Assembly: GCF_012273655.1 (NCBI RefSeq)
Contig: NZ_JAAWWP010000018.1
Coordinates: forward strand, 1-64,000
Reading direction: 5' to 3'
DNA from: Streptomyces physcomitrii
Lineage (GTDB): Bacteria > Actinomycetota > Actinomycetes > Streptomycetales > Streptomycetaceae
DNA: 64,000 nucleotides
The position numbers were made by a program, and so were the translations under genes. Below are positions 25,741 through 33,700 of the stretch, piece by piece. Below the pieces are notes generated by a model that searched no databases, was not told the origin of the DNA, and worked only from the letters and a program-made list of their open reading frames with translations. The first letter of the stretch is position 1. Every line of letters starts with the position of its first letter.

Positions 25741-26493
25741 ATGAGCGCCCTGCGCCCGGAGACCGGCGTGCCCTCACCCTCCTCCCCGCCCGAGCTCGAT
25801 GCCGCGCTCGCCGCCGGAGGCCTGGTCGCCGCCAAGGGCACGACACCGCAGGCGGGCCCCGGCGAGGAGGACGAACTGATCCGCGTCCGCTGGGTGATGC
25901 CGGAGGGCTTCTTCGAACTCCCCATGGAAGCCGACACGATCGAAGAGCTCGCCGATCAGATGATGGACCTCTCCCGGCGGGTGCTTCCCGAGGGCAGCGC
26001 GGACATGCAGCTGGAGTGGGCCATCATGTGCATGGCCAGCTACGACATGCTCTACGAAGCCGGGGTCCAGTACTCGGCCTTCGTCATGACGGAGGTCGAC
26101 GAGACCCGGTGCACCGCACACGTCAACGTCTCGTTGATCGATCTCGTCGACGACGCGCTCGACCGCCCGGCGGCGGCGATCGCCGCCGCCCTGCGGGCCC
26201 TCGAACTCGGCGAGGTCCAGGAGTTCCGGCTCCCCTGCGGTCCCGCGGTCTCCTGCGTCGGCACCCGGCAGGCCGTGGTCGACAAGTCGATCACCCCCTC
26301 GGGCGTGGACGAGCCCTTCTGGACCTCCTTCATCCAGGTGCAGGTCCCGCTGTCGAACGGCACCGCTGTCGTACTGGAGATGAGCACCCCGACACCCGAG
26401 GGCTGGGAGGTCTTCTCCCAGATGTTCGCCGGAGTGGCGAAGAGCCTGCGCCTCTACGACGAGGTGGGGCGCCCCGTGGTGATGGCCGGGTGA
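25741..26493 (+). CDS. T7SS-linked accessory protein, family A (plus copy)
   Basis: A 250-residue acidic soluble protein with no signal or helix. It contains WVMPEGFFELPMEADTIEEL followed by a helix, a beta region (QYSAFVMTEVDETRCTAHVN) and a C-terminal helix (EVFSQMFAGVAKSLRLYD). The 27716-28357 protein has the same order of elements (WIDLTLSQGTRDEAEELARS, YVAACYTSGGVYVAELVL, SVDDMVQSMRVVLLD). A Shine-Dalgarno AAAGGAGAG precedes the ATG. Possible roles are effector chaperone or immunity. It is coupled to the next gene by GTGA. Confidence 0.65.
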   Translation: MSALRPETGVPSPSSPPELDAALAAGGLVAAKGTTPQAGPGEEDELIRVRWVMPEGFFELPMEADTIEELADQMMDLSRRVLPEGSADMQLEWAIMCMASYDMLYEAGVQYSAFVMTEVDETRCTAHVNVSLIDLVDDALDRPAAAIAAALRALELGEVQEFRLPCGPAVSCVGTRQAVVDKSITPSGVDEPFWTSFIQVQVPLSNGTAVVLEMSTPTPEGWEVFSQMFAGVAKSLRLYDEVGRPVVMAG

Positions 26494-27044
26494 GCGCACA
26501 GCCCCCGCCCGATACGGCGCCCCCCGAGGACTACCGCCTCCTCGTCCCCCGCGACTGGTTCCGGGTCGACCTCACCCAGGAGGGGTGGCGGCCCCAGCTC
26601 AAGAAGTTCGTGGACCAGCAGGCCGCCCGCAAGAAGCTCTCCACGCAGTCCCGTCAAGGCCTGTGGACCTCGCTGCGCAACACCGCCGAGAGCAGCGTCG
26701 CGCACGGCTCTCTGGAGTTCTTCCTCAAGGCCGACGCCGGCCTGTACAGCACCACCCCGGCCACCCTGCTGATCTCGCTGCTGCCCATGCCGGGAGACCT
26801 GTACGTCAGCGCTCGGGACTGGGCCCCGGAACTCGCGAAGAAGCGCACCGGCACGGTCACCGTGGAGGGCCTGACCGCCGGCGAGACCATACGGATCGCC
26901 ACCGCCTCGACCTTGGACTACTACGTCGAAATGCCGGGCCGGGTGGGCTACTTGGTCCTGGCCTTCTCCGTACCACTGAGCGGAGTCGAGAGCCCGATGG
27001 GCGAGCTGTGCGAGGCGATTGCTTCCTCGCTGCGGTGGGTGTGA
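26490..27044 (+). CDS. T7SS-linked accessory protein, family B (plus copy)
   Basis: A 184-residue soluble protein. Signature PPEDYRLLVPRDWFRVDLTQ at the N-terminus, then a charged helix (KKFVDQQAARKKL), a segment YSTTPATLLISLLPMPG and a C-terminal YLVLAFSVPLSGVESPMGEL. The same series occurs in the 27103-27714 protein (PPSDYTLIVPNGWFLVSLDP; SSLLVSVLPSG; WLMLTFSTPLEPLAPTMVEL). GTG at 26490 overlaps the previous stop. Function unknown; pairing with family A in both modules suggests the two proteins act together. Confidence 0.65.
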   Translation: MSAQPPPDTAPPEDYRLLVPRDWFRVDLTQEGWRPQLKKFVDQQAARKKLSTQSRQGLWTSLRNTAESSVAHGSLEFFLKADAGLYSTTPATLLISLLPMPGDLYVSARDWAPELAKKRTGTVTVEGLTAGETIRIATASTLDYYVEMPGRVGYLVLAFSVPLSGVESPMGELCEAIASSLRWV

Positions 27045-27047
27045 CAG

Positions 27048-27096
27048 CCGAGGAAGAGGTTCCCGGCCCGGGTTCGGCCTACGGGAGACCTCGGAC
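27048..27096. terminator. possible bidirectional terminator between convergent modules
   Basis: The only 58 bases between the two stop codons contain CCGAGG (27050) and CCTCGG (27090) arms with further GC-rich pairing between. It would serve both operons. Weak by eye. Confidence 0.35.
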
Positions 27097-27102
27097 GGAT
27101 GC

Positions 27103-27714
27103 TCAGGCGGACCAGTAGAGCGTGCCGGCCACCGTGTCGAACAGCTCCACCATTGTGGGCGCCAGAGGTTCCAGTGGAGTGGAGAAGGTGAGCATCAGCC
27201 ATGTTCCCGTAGCGGGAATGGGCACGTGGTAGACGACGGTCGTGGTCGAAAGGGTATTCCCCATCTGTTCTTCGGGCTGCGGCGCCTTGGTGCGCTGCTC
27301 GCGCACCGCGTCTCCCGCCGCCTCCAGAGGGACGAGGCGGCAGTCATGCCCCTTCTCCGTCAGCTTCCCCGCCAGATCGCTCGCGGTACGGCAGCCGGGC
27401 CAGCCGCTGGGCAGGACGCTCACCAGCAAGGACGAGGCCAAAGGCACGGGGCCGACGGTCAGGGTGGAGAGGTACATTTCCACACCACCGGCGCGGTACG
27501 CCGCCTTGGCCCGCTTCTGAAGGTCCCGCATCAGGCGTTCCTTCAGGACGGGAGCGCTGTCGTTCCCCCGGAACTGCTGCTCGGCGAGTGCCAGGATGCA
27601 CCGGTCACGTTCCTCGGGGTCGAGGGAGACGAGGAACCAGCCGTTCGGGACAATGAGGGTGTAGTCGGAGGGTGGGGAGTCCCATTCCTTCTTCACAAGT
27701 ACAAATCCATTCAC
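27103..27714 (-). CDS. T7SS-linked accessory protein, family B (minus copy)
   Basis: A 203-residue protein, paralogue of 26490-27044 by the PPSDYTLIVPNGWFLVSLDP start, a helix with EQQ, LLVSVLPSG and the C-terminal LTFSTPLEPLAPTMVELFDT. It carries an insertion near residue 125-150 (AVREQRTKAPQPEEQMGN). The start is uncertain: GTG at 27714 lies 1 base beyond the stop of the upstream gene, with GGGGCTCTGAG preceding; another in-frame GTG follows 15 bases later. It is last in the minus-strand module. Confidence 0.65.
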   Translation of the reverse strand: MNGFVLVKKEWDSPPSDYTLIVPNGWFLVSLDPEERDRCILALAEQQFRGNDSAPVLKERLMRDLQKRAKAAYRAGGVEMYLSTLTVGPVPLASSLLVSVLPSGWPGCRTASDLAGKLTEKGHDCRLVPLEAAGDAVREQRTKAPQPEEQMGNTLSTTTVVYHVPIPATGTWLMLTFSTPLEPLAPTMVELFDTVAGTLYWSA

Positions 27715-27715
27715 C

Positions 27716-28357
27716 TCAGAGCCCCGTTCCGAGCTCTTCTCCGTCCGCGTCGAGGAGGACGACTCGCATACTCTGCACCATGTCGTCCACTGAGTGTGAC
27801 ACCTCCTCAGAAATATCAAGCGCCTCCCAGCGGACGTCGATTCCCGCGATTGTCTCCCCGTCCGGCAAGAAGACCGCATACTTCAAAGACTCCGCAAGTC
27901 TCCGACCAAACCCCAATGCGCGCTTCATCTCGATCAGGGCACTCACGCGTACCGCCGAAAGCCCGGAGATGCTCAAACGGGAAATTCTGGGTTCGCCCGA
28001 GATGCTGGCGTTCGACCAGTCGAGCAACATGGAGATCACATCATCTTCCGACGGATGGGGAATACCCTCGTCTGCATAGATGTCCAGCACGAGTTCAGCC
28101 ACATAGACGCCACCCGACGTATAGCAAGCCGCAACATACACGGGATTGTTCTCGTGAATTTCCAGGGTTCTCTTGGCGATCGATTTCACCAGCGCCCCCT
28201 CCTTCACCAGAAGCTTCAACGGATTGAAATTCTTCACAGCAGACCTGGCAAGCTCCTCGGCTTCATCCCGGGTGCCCTGGCTGAGAGTGAGGTCAATCCA
28301 ATCCTTACCGAGGTCGAAGTCAAAGCGATAGCCGTCGACGCGAGACGAACTCTCCAT
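27716..28357 (-). CDS. T7SS-linked accessory protein, family A (minus copy)
   Basis: A 213-residue soluble protein whose predicted element order matches 25741-26493, though sequence identity looks low. ATG at 28357 has a near-perfect GGAGGAACACG site, which rules out the in-frame ATG 45 bases earlier. The DNA here is visibly less GC-rich than its neighbours (for example 28110-28260), which suggests recent arrival or relaxed composition. It is 13 bases from the effector-like gene and 1 base from the next, so it is cotranscribed. Confidence 0.65.
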   Translation of the reverse strand: MESSSRVDGYRFDFDLGKDWIDLTLSQGTRDEAEELARSAVKNFNPLKLLVKEGALVKSIAKRTLEIHENNPVYVAACYTSGGVYVAELVLDIYADEGIPHPSEDDVISMLLDWSNASISGEPRISRLSISGLSAVRVSALIEMKRALGFGRRLAESLKYAVFLPDGETIAGIDVRWEALDISEEVSHSVDDMVQSMRVVLLDADGEELGTGL

Positions 28358-28370
28358 CGTGTTCCTCCGT

Positions 28371-29711
28371 TTACTGCGTTGCCTCGTCAAGATAGACGCC
28401 ACCCAACGTGACGCCGGAACCGGCCAGCGACATCGAGTTCGCTTTAGCAGCGAGAGTGTTGGCGCCTGCTACATGACTGAAGTCGAATACTCTTTCTTCG
28501 ACATTCTTCAACTGCGCCGCGACTCCGGGATCCGAAAGCGAAACGGAACGAATGAAACCTTTTACCGCATCTCCTTGCCCACGTGCAACCACCGTGTTCC
28601 ACGAATCTCGGTAGCCGCCCTTGAAGGCATCACGATAAGGCGCCTTGGTGAAAGGTTCCGAAAAAGGTTCCCTGAGGGAATCCCAAACATCTTGGCGAGT
28701 GAGTTTGAATTTTGTTCCGGACAGCTTGTTCATTTTTTTCGCCTGCCGCCTGGCGGCTGCCGCTGTTCGAGCATTTCCAGCCTTGGAAAGACGCTTGGTC
28801 GCCGAAGCCACATACTTGCCCGCGACCTTGGAGAACGCCTTCCCCACCCCCATCATCAGGAAGCCGACCGCAGCCGTGGCGAGGTCCGTCCACTCCGCGT
28901 CGCCTCGGGCCACCTGGATGACCGTGCAGACGAAGTTGACGAGGGTCGCCAGCATCGAGATGGCGCCGAGGATGCCGGCCAGGCCCTGGCCGACAATGGG
29001 TATCCACCCCACGACCAGTGCGGCGATCCCCGCGTACTCGGCGATGAGGTCCATCACCCCGGCGACGAAGTCGACCACAGCGTCGAAGGCGTCCCAGAAC
29101 CCGTCCTTCAGGGAGTCGCCCGAGATCACGTCGTCGATCGCGTCCCGGGCCGCCTTCGCGGCGTCGTCGCGGATCGCCTTCGCCTTGTCGAGCTTGTCCC
29201 GGGCCGCCTCCAGGTCGCGCTCGGCGGAGTCGCGCCTGTCTTCGAGCTTGTTCTTGTCGCGCGCCTCGGCGTCCGAGTCGAGGGCATCGAGTCCTCTGGC
29301 GGCGGCGCCTCGGCGTCCGTCCGCCTCCTGTGCCTCCCGGCGCGCGACCTCGGCGATCTTCTGCGCCCGGTTGAGGTCGGTCACGTAGTCGGTCGGCCTG
29401 GCGGTGGCGTTGGACTCGTAGTCCGGCCCGTACTCGGTGATCCTGTCGCCGATCGCGTCGGCGGCGGTCCGGTACCGCTTCAGGGCGGCTTCGAGTTTGC
29501 CCCTCGCGCCCTTGGCCTTCTCCCTGAACTCCTTGCCGGCATCGCTGTCCCAGGACTCGACCTCGGAGGCGGCCTTCACATGCCGGACCTGCTTCTCCAA
29601 CTCGTCGGCTGTCTTCCTCAGGTCCTTGCCCAGCTTCTCCAGACGCTCCGGATCGCCCGGAATCGGATCGCTGTCCGCCAACGGGTGCCAGTCGTGCGGG
29701 CGTTGACTCAC
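28371..29711 (-). CDS. putative T7SS effector, minus-strand module
   Basis: A 446-residue protein. N-terminal T7SS signal-type domain (DWHPLADSDPIPGDPERLEK, VESWDSDAGKEFREKAKG) about half identical to that of 24425-25639. A charged coiled-coil follows (~110-200; DRRDSAERDLEAARDKLDKA), then hydrophobic helices (~210-275; GIAALVVGWIPIVGQGLAGI). The C-terminal ~140 residues (KLTRQDVWDSLREPFSEPFT onward) have no match in the other effector and are encoded by lower-GC DNA, as expected for an exchangeable C-terminal domain. Toxic activity is not shown. GTG at 29711 overlaps the upstream stop (GTGA). Confidence 0.7.
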   Translation of the reverse strand: MSQRPHDWHPLADSDPIPGDPERLEKLGKDLRKTADELEKQVRHVKAASEVESWDSDAGKEFREKAKGARGKLEAALKRYRTAADAIGDRITEYGPDYESNATARPTDYVTDLNRAQKIAEVARREAQEADGRRGAAARGLDALDSDAEARDKNKLEDRRDSAERDLEAARDKLDKAKAIRDDAAKAARDAIDDVISGDSLKDGFWDAFDAVVDFVAGVMDLIAEYAGIAALVVGWIPIVGQGLAGILGAISMLATLVNFVCTVIQVARGDAEWTDLATAAVGFLMMGVGKAFSKVAGKYVASATKRLSKAGNARTAAAARRQAKKMNKLSGTKFKLTRQDVWDSLREPFSEPFTKAPYRDAFKGGYRDSWNTVVARGQGDAVKGFIRSVSLSDPGVAAQLKNVEERVFDFSHVAGANTLAAKANSMSLAGSGVTLGGVYLDEATQ

Positions 29712-30037
29712 TCGCCCCGCCTCTGCTTCTTCTTCCCGGCCGCCTTGTCGGACCCCCGGATCGCGTCGGCGAGCGCGCGATCGAAGGCGTCGTAGGTCTT
29801 GGCAGCGGCCTTCGCGATCTCCGAGAGGCTCCCGATCTCCTCGGTCAACTCCTCCCGGTGCTTCTCCCAGTTGCCCACGAAGTCCCCGAACTGCCAGGCC
29901 AGGTCATGCTCCCCGAAGTCGTCCTCGTATCTGCCCTTGAGTCTGGACAGGCCCTCGAAGGCGGTCTTGATCCGCCCGAGGCCTTCGCCCATCTCGCGGA
30001 TGACCTCGAGGTCATCGATCTTCGTGTGGTGACTCAT
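29708..30037 (-). CDS. WXG100-like small protein, minus-strand module
   Basis: A 109-residue helical protein homologous to 24117-24428 (DFVGNWEKHREELTEEI; AAKTYDAFDRALADAI; Lys-rich C-terminus KKKQRRGE). No WxG turn. ATG at 30037 has GGGGAGG upstream. It heads the minus-strand four-gene module and overlaps the effector-like gene, the same gene order as on the plus strand. Confidence 0.75.
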   Translation of the reverse strand: MSHHTKIDDLEVIREMGEGLGRIKTAFEGLSRLKGRYEDDFGEHDLAWQFGDFVGNWEKHREELTEEIGSLSEIAKAAAKTYDAFDRALADAIRGSDKAAGKKKQRRGE

Positions 30038-30142
30038 CCCGCCTCCCCGGCTACTCAGCGCTCATGGTGGCAGGAGCAGAGCGGCCCGGCTCACCCCTGG
30101 CGAACCGGGCCGGTCAGGAAAAGCGGGAAGGAAACGGGGCGT

Positions 30143-30442
30143 TCAGCCCTTCGCGGCCTTGGCCAGCTCCTCGTCGATGGATTCGAACTTGTCGGCGGCG
30201 TTGGTGAGGTAGTCACCCATGCCGTCCAGGCCGTCGAGGACATCCTTGGCACCGCGGGTCATCTCGTCGAAGTTCTCGTCGAAGGCCTTCGACGAGCTCT
30301 TGGTGACGTAGCCGGACTCGACCAGGTTGGCGATGTACTTCCGCAGGCCGTCGAGCTTCTCCTTGAGTTTGTCCTTCTCCTTGACGACATGCTTGGCCGC
30401 GTCACGCATGTCCTGATATGTAACGTCAAGGTCCTTGGCCAT
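30143..30442 (-). CDS. WXG100-family (EsxA-like) protein
   Basis: A 99-residue helical hairpin-type protein (MAKDLDVTYQDMRDAAKHVV, helix, GYVTKSSSKAFDENFDEMTR, helix, SIDEELAKAAKG). Length, helical pattern and the position next to an EccC gene place it in the WXG100 family, with the WxG turn replaced by SGYVT. It would be a secreted core substrate or a structural partner. ATG at 30442 has a strong GAGGGAG site. It is 105 bases upstream of the minus module on the same strand and divergent from eccC. Confidence 0.75.
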   Translation of the reverse strand: MAKDLDVTYQDMRDAAKHVVKEKDKLKEKLDGLRKYIANLVESGYVTKSSSKAFDENFDEMTRGAKDVLDGLDGMGDYLTNAADKFESIDEELAKAAKG

Positions 30443-30745
30443 GAAGCCACTCCCTCATCAACTCGCCGCAGGGCCAACCCCCGTGGCTCCTGTCCTCCGC
30501 GGTGCCTGCGGGCGACCGCGCTGTGCCGCCTCACCCTACGTGCGGGGCCGATCGGCACGCATTCCCCCGCCGAAAGCGTTGACGAGCTGTTGCAGAGGAG
30601 CTTGCACCAGGGAAGGAACGGGCGTCGCCGGGGCTGCGCGGAACGGGTTCGGGGCCACCGTCCGGGGATTGCCGGGGGAAGATATCGTCACGTTCACTGT
30701 GGTCGCGTTCCGGAAGCGTCCGCGGCGTCCATGAGGGGGACCGAG
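30443..30745. promoter_or_regulatory. divergent promoter region between esx-like gene and eccC
   Basis: About 300 bases separate the two divergent starts. It should contain promoters for the minus-strand WXG100 genes and for eccC. No clear -35/-10 pair stands out; no gene is supported. Confidence 0.4.
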
Positions 30746-33700
30746 GTGCGCCTGAGTCTGACCGTCGTCGATCCGTTCACCGGCAGCAGCGCCGATGTGG
30801 TCGTGGACGCCGATCCCGAGACCACCGTCGGCGACATCGGCAGGCAGCTCTCCGAGCAGGTCGGGCAGGGCGGCGCCCAGGTCATCCCGATCGGTCAGCA
30901 CCGCCTGGGGGCCGGGGGCGGACCGGTCGTGTACGTGGACGGCTTCGCCGTCGACCCCGCGGCGACCGTCGTCGGATCGCCGCTGCGGGACGGCGTGGTG
31001 GTCAGCCTCGACGATCCCGCCGCCTGCATACCCGGGGAGCCCTCCGGCCTGGTCGAACTGCGGGTGGTCAGCGGACCGGTGTCGGGCGCCGTGCACCGCC
31101 TGGGCGTGGGACGGTACGACATCGGCAGCGGGCCGACGGCGCACATCCGTATCGCCGACCCGGAGCTTCCCGAACGCGCGCTGACGCTCTCGGTGGCCAC
31201 CGACGGCAGCTGCAAGGTCAGGGTGCACACGGACGAGGAGAAGGTCACCCTCGACGGTGAGAAGTACTCCGAGATCGACGCGGAGAAGAAGGACAAGAAG
31301 GAGAAGGGGAACGGGCGCGGGGACAGCGGGAAGAAGGGGCGCAGGCGGCGCGGGGAGGACGGCGAGGAGGCCGAATCCGTGCCGCCGCAGCGGGACTTCG
31401 CCAAGGGGGACTGGCCGCTGGGGCGGCAGATCTCCGTCGGCAACACGCTCCTGGAGCTGACCCGCTACACGCCGCCGAACGCCGCCCTGAAGTGGTCGGA
31501 GGACGGCATCGCCCTCGACTACAACCGGCCGCCGCGGCTGCGCCCTCCGGTCCGCCAGACCAAGTTCCGGCTGCCCTCGCCGCCCCGGGACTACGAGGCC
31601 AGGCCGCTGCCCTGGCTGATGGCGCTCTTCCCGCTGGTCGGCGCGATCGTGGCGGTGGTGGTCTTCGGGCGCTGGTACTACCTGATCATGGCGGGGCTGA
31701 GCCCGATCATGCTCTTCGGCAACTACTTCATGGACAAGAAGCACGGGCGCAAGTCCCATGCCAAGCAGGTCAAGGAGTACAAGGAGACCAAGGCCAGGAT
31801 CGAGAAGGACGCCCAGGACGCCCTGGTCGCCGAACGCCTCGACCGGCGCCTCGCGATACCCGACCCGGCGCTCGTGCTCTCGCTGGGCACCGGCCCGCGC
31901 ACCCGTCTGTGGGAGCGCCGCCGCACCGACCAGGACCACCTCCAACTGCGCGTGGGGACGGGAAAGTTGCCCTCCGAGGTGGTCCTCGACGACCCGGAGC
32001 AGGACGAGCACCGGCGCCAGGTCACCTGGAACATCGAGGACGCCCCCGTCTCGCTGCCGCTGCGCTCGCTCGGCGTCATCGGCATGGCCGGCCCCGGCGA
32101 CTCCTCGCGGGCGATGGGCCGTTGGGCGCTGGCCCAGACCGCGGCCCTGCACAGCCCGATGGACGTGCAGTTCTACGTGCTGACCGAGGCGAACGCGCAG
32201 GAGAGCTGGGAATGGGTGCGCTGGCTGCCGCACACCCAGCCCTCGGGCGGCCAGGAGATCAACGTACTGATCGGCACGGATGCCGAGACCGTGGCCGCCC
32301 GCATCGGCGAGCTGACCCAGATCCTCGACGCGCGGCAGAAGGCGAAGGCCGCCAACTCGCAGCTGAAGTCCTTCGCCGACCCGGACATCGTGGTCTTCTG
32401 GGACGGCTCGCGGCGGCTGCGTTCCCTGCCCGGTGTGGTGAAGCTGCTCCGTGAAGGCCCGAGCGTGTCGATGTACGCGGTCTGCCTGGACACCGAGGAG
32501 CGCTTCCTGCCCGGTGAGTGCCAGGCCTTCGTGGTGGCCGAGCCGAAGCCGGTGGAGCATGCGCCGGTGGCGGGCACGGATCAGTTCGCGCCGAGCATGC
32601 CGCAGCAGGGACCGGGCGGCTTCCCCTCCTTCCAGGCCTGGCACACCCCGCAGGAGCAGCCCGCCCGGCAGAACGGCGAGGAACTGCGGCTGCGGGTGGA
32701 GGAGACCGGCTCGGCGAGCATCCTGAACGTGCGCCCCGACTTCGTCTCGCCCGCCTGGTGCGTACGCCTCTCGCGTTCCCTGTCCGCGCTGCGCGACATC
32801 AGCGGCGAGACCGAGGACTCGGCGCTGCCCGGCTCCAGCCGGCTGCTCGACGTGCTCCAGCTGGAGCCGCCGACGCCCGACGCGATCACCGCCCGCTGGC
32901 GGATGGGCGGCCAGTCGACGCTCGCCCTGATCGGTGAGTCCTATGACGGCGCCTTCGGCATCGACATGCGCAAGGACGGGCCGCACGGCCTGATCGCCGG
33001 TACCACGGGTTCGGGTAAGTCGGAGCTGCTGCAGACGATCGTCGCCGCGCTCGCGGTGGCCAACACCCCCGAGAACATGACCTTCGTCCTCGTCGACTAC
33101 AAGGGCGGATCGGCGTTCAAGGACTGCGTGAAGCTTCCGCACACCGTCGGCATGGTCACCGACCTCGACGCCCACCTCGTCGAGCGCGCCCTCGAATCGC
33201 TCGGCGCCGAGCTGAAGCGCCGCGAGCACATTCTCGCCGCCGCCGACGCGAAGGACATCGAGGACTATCAGGACCTGCTGCGCCGCGATGCCTCGTATGC
33301 GCCGCTGCCCCGGCTGCTCATCGTGATCGACGAGTTCGCCTCCATGGTGCGCGACCTGCCGGACTTCGTCACCGGCCTGGTCAACATCGCCCAGCGGGGC
33401 CGTTCGCTCGGCATCCACCTGCTGCTCGCCACCCAGCGCCCGAGCGGTGTGGTCTCCCCCGAGATCCGCGCCAACACCAACCTGCGGATCGCCTTGCGGG
33501 TGACCGACGCCGGTGAGTCCTCGGACGTCATCGACGCGCCGGACGCGGGCCACATCGCCAAGTCGACGCCCGGCCGCGCCTATGTGCGCCTGGGGCACGC
33601 CTCCCTGGTGCCCTTCCAGTCCGGCCGGGTCGGCGGCCGCCGGCCCGGTGCGGCCGACCCGGCCGCGCTCGCTCCGTGGACCGGCGCCCTCGGCTGGAAC

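Noticed and set aside
24117..30442. Three small proteins considered canonical WXG100 by motif
   Set aside because: None has a WxG turn; kept as WXG100-like only because of size, helical pattern and eccC context.
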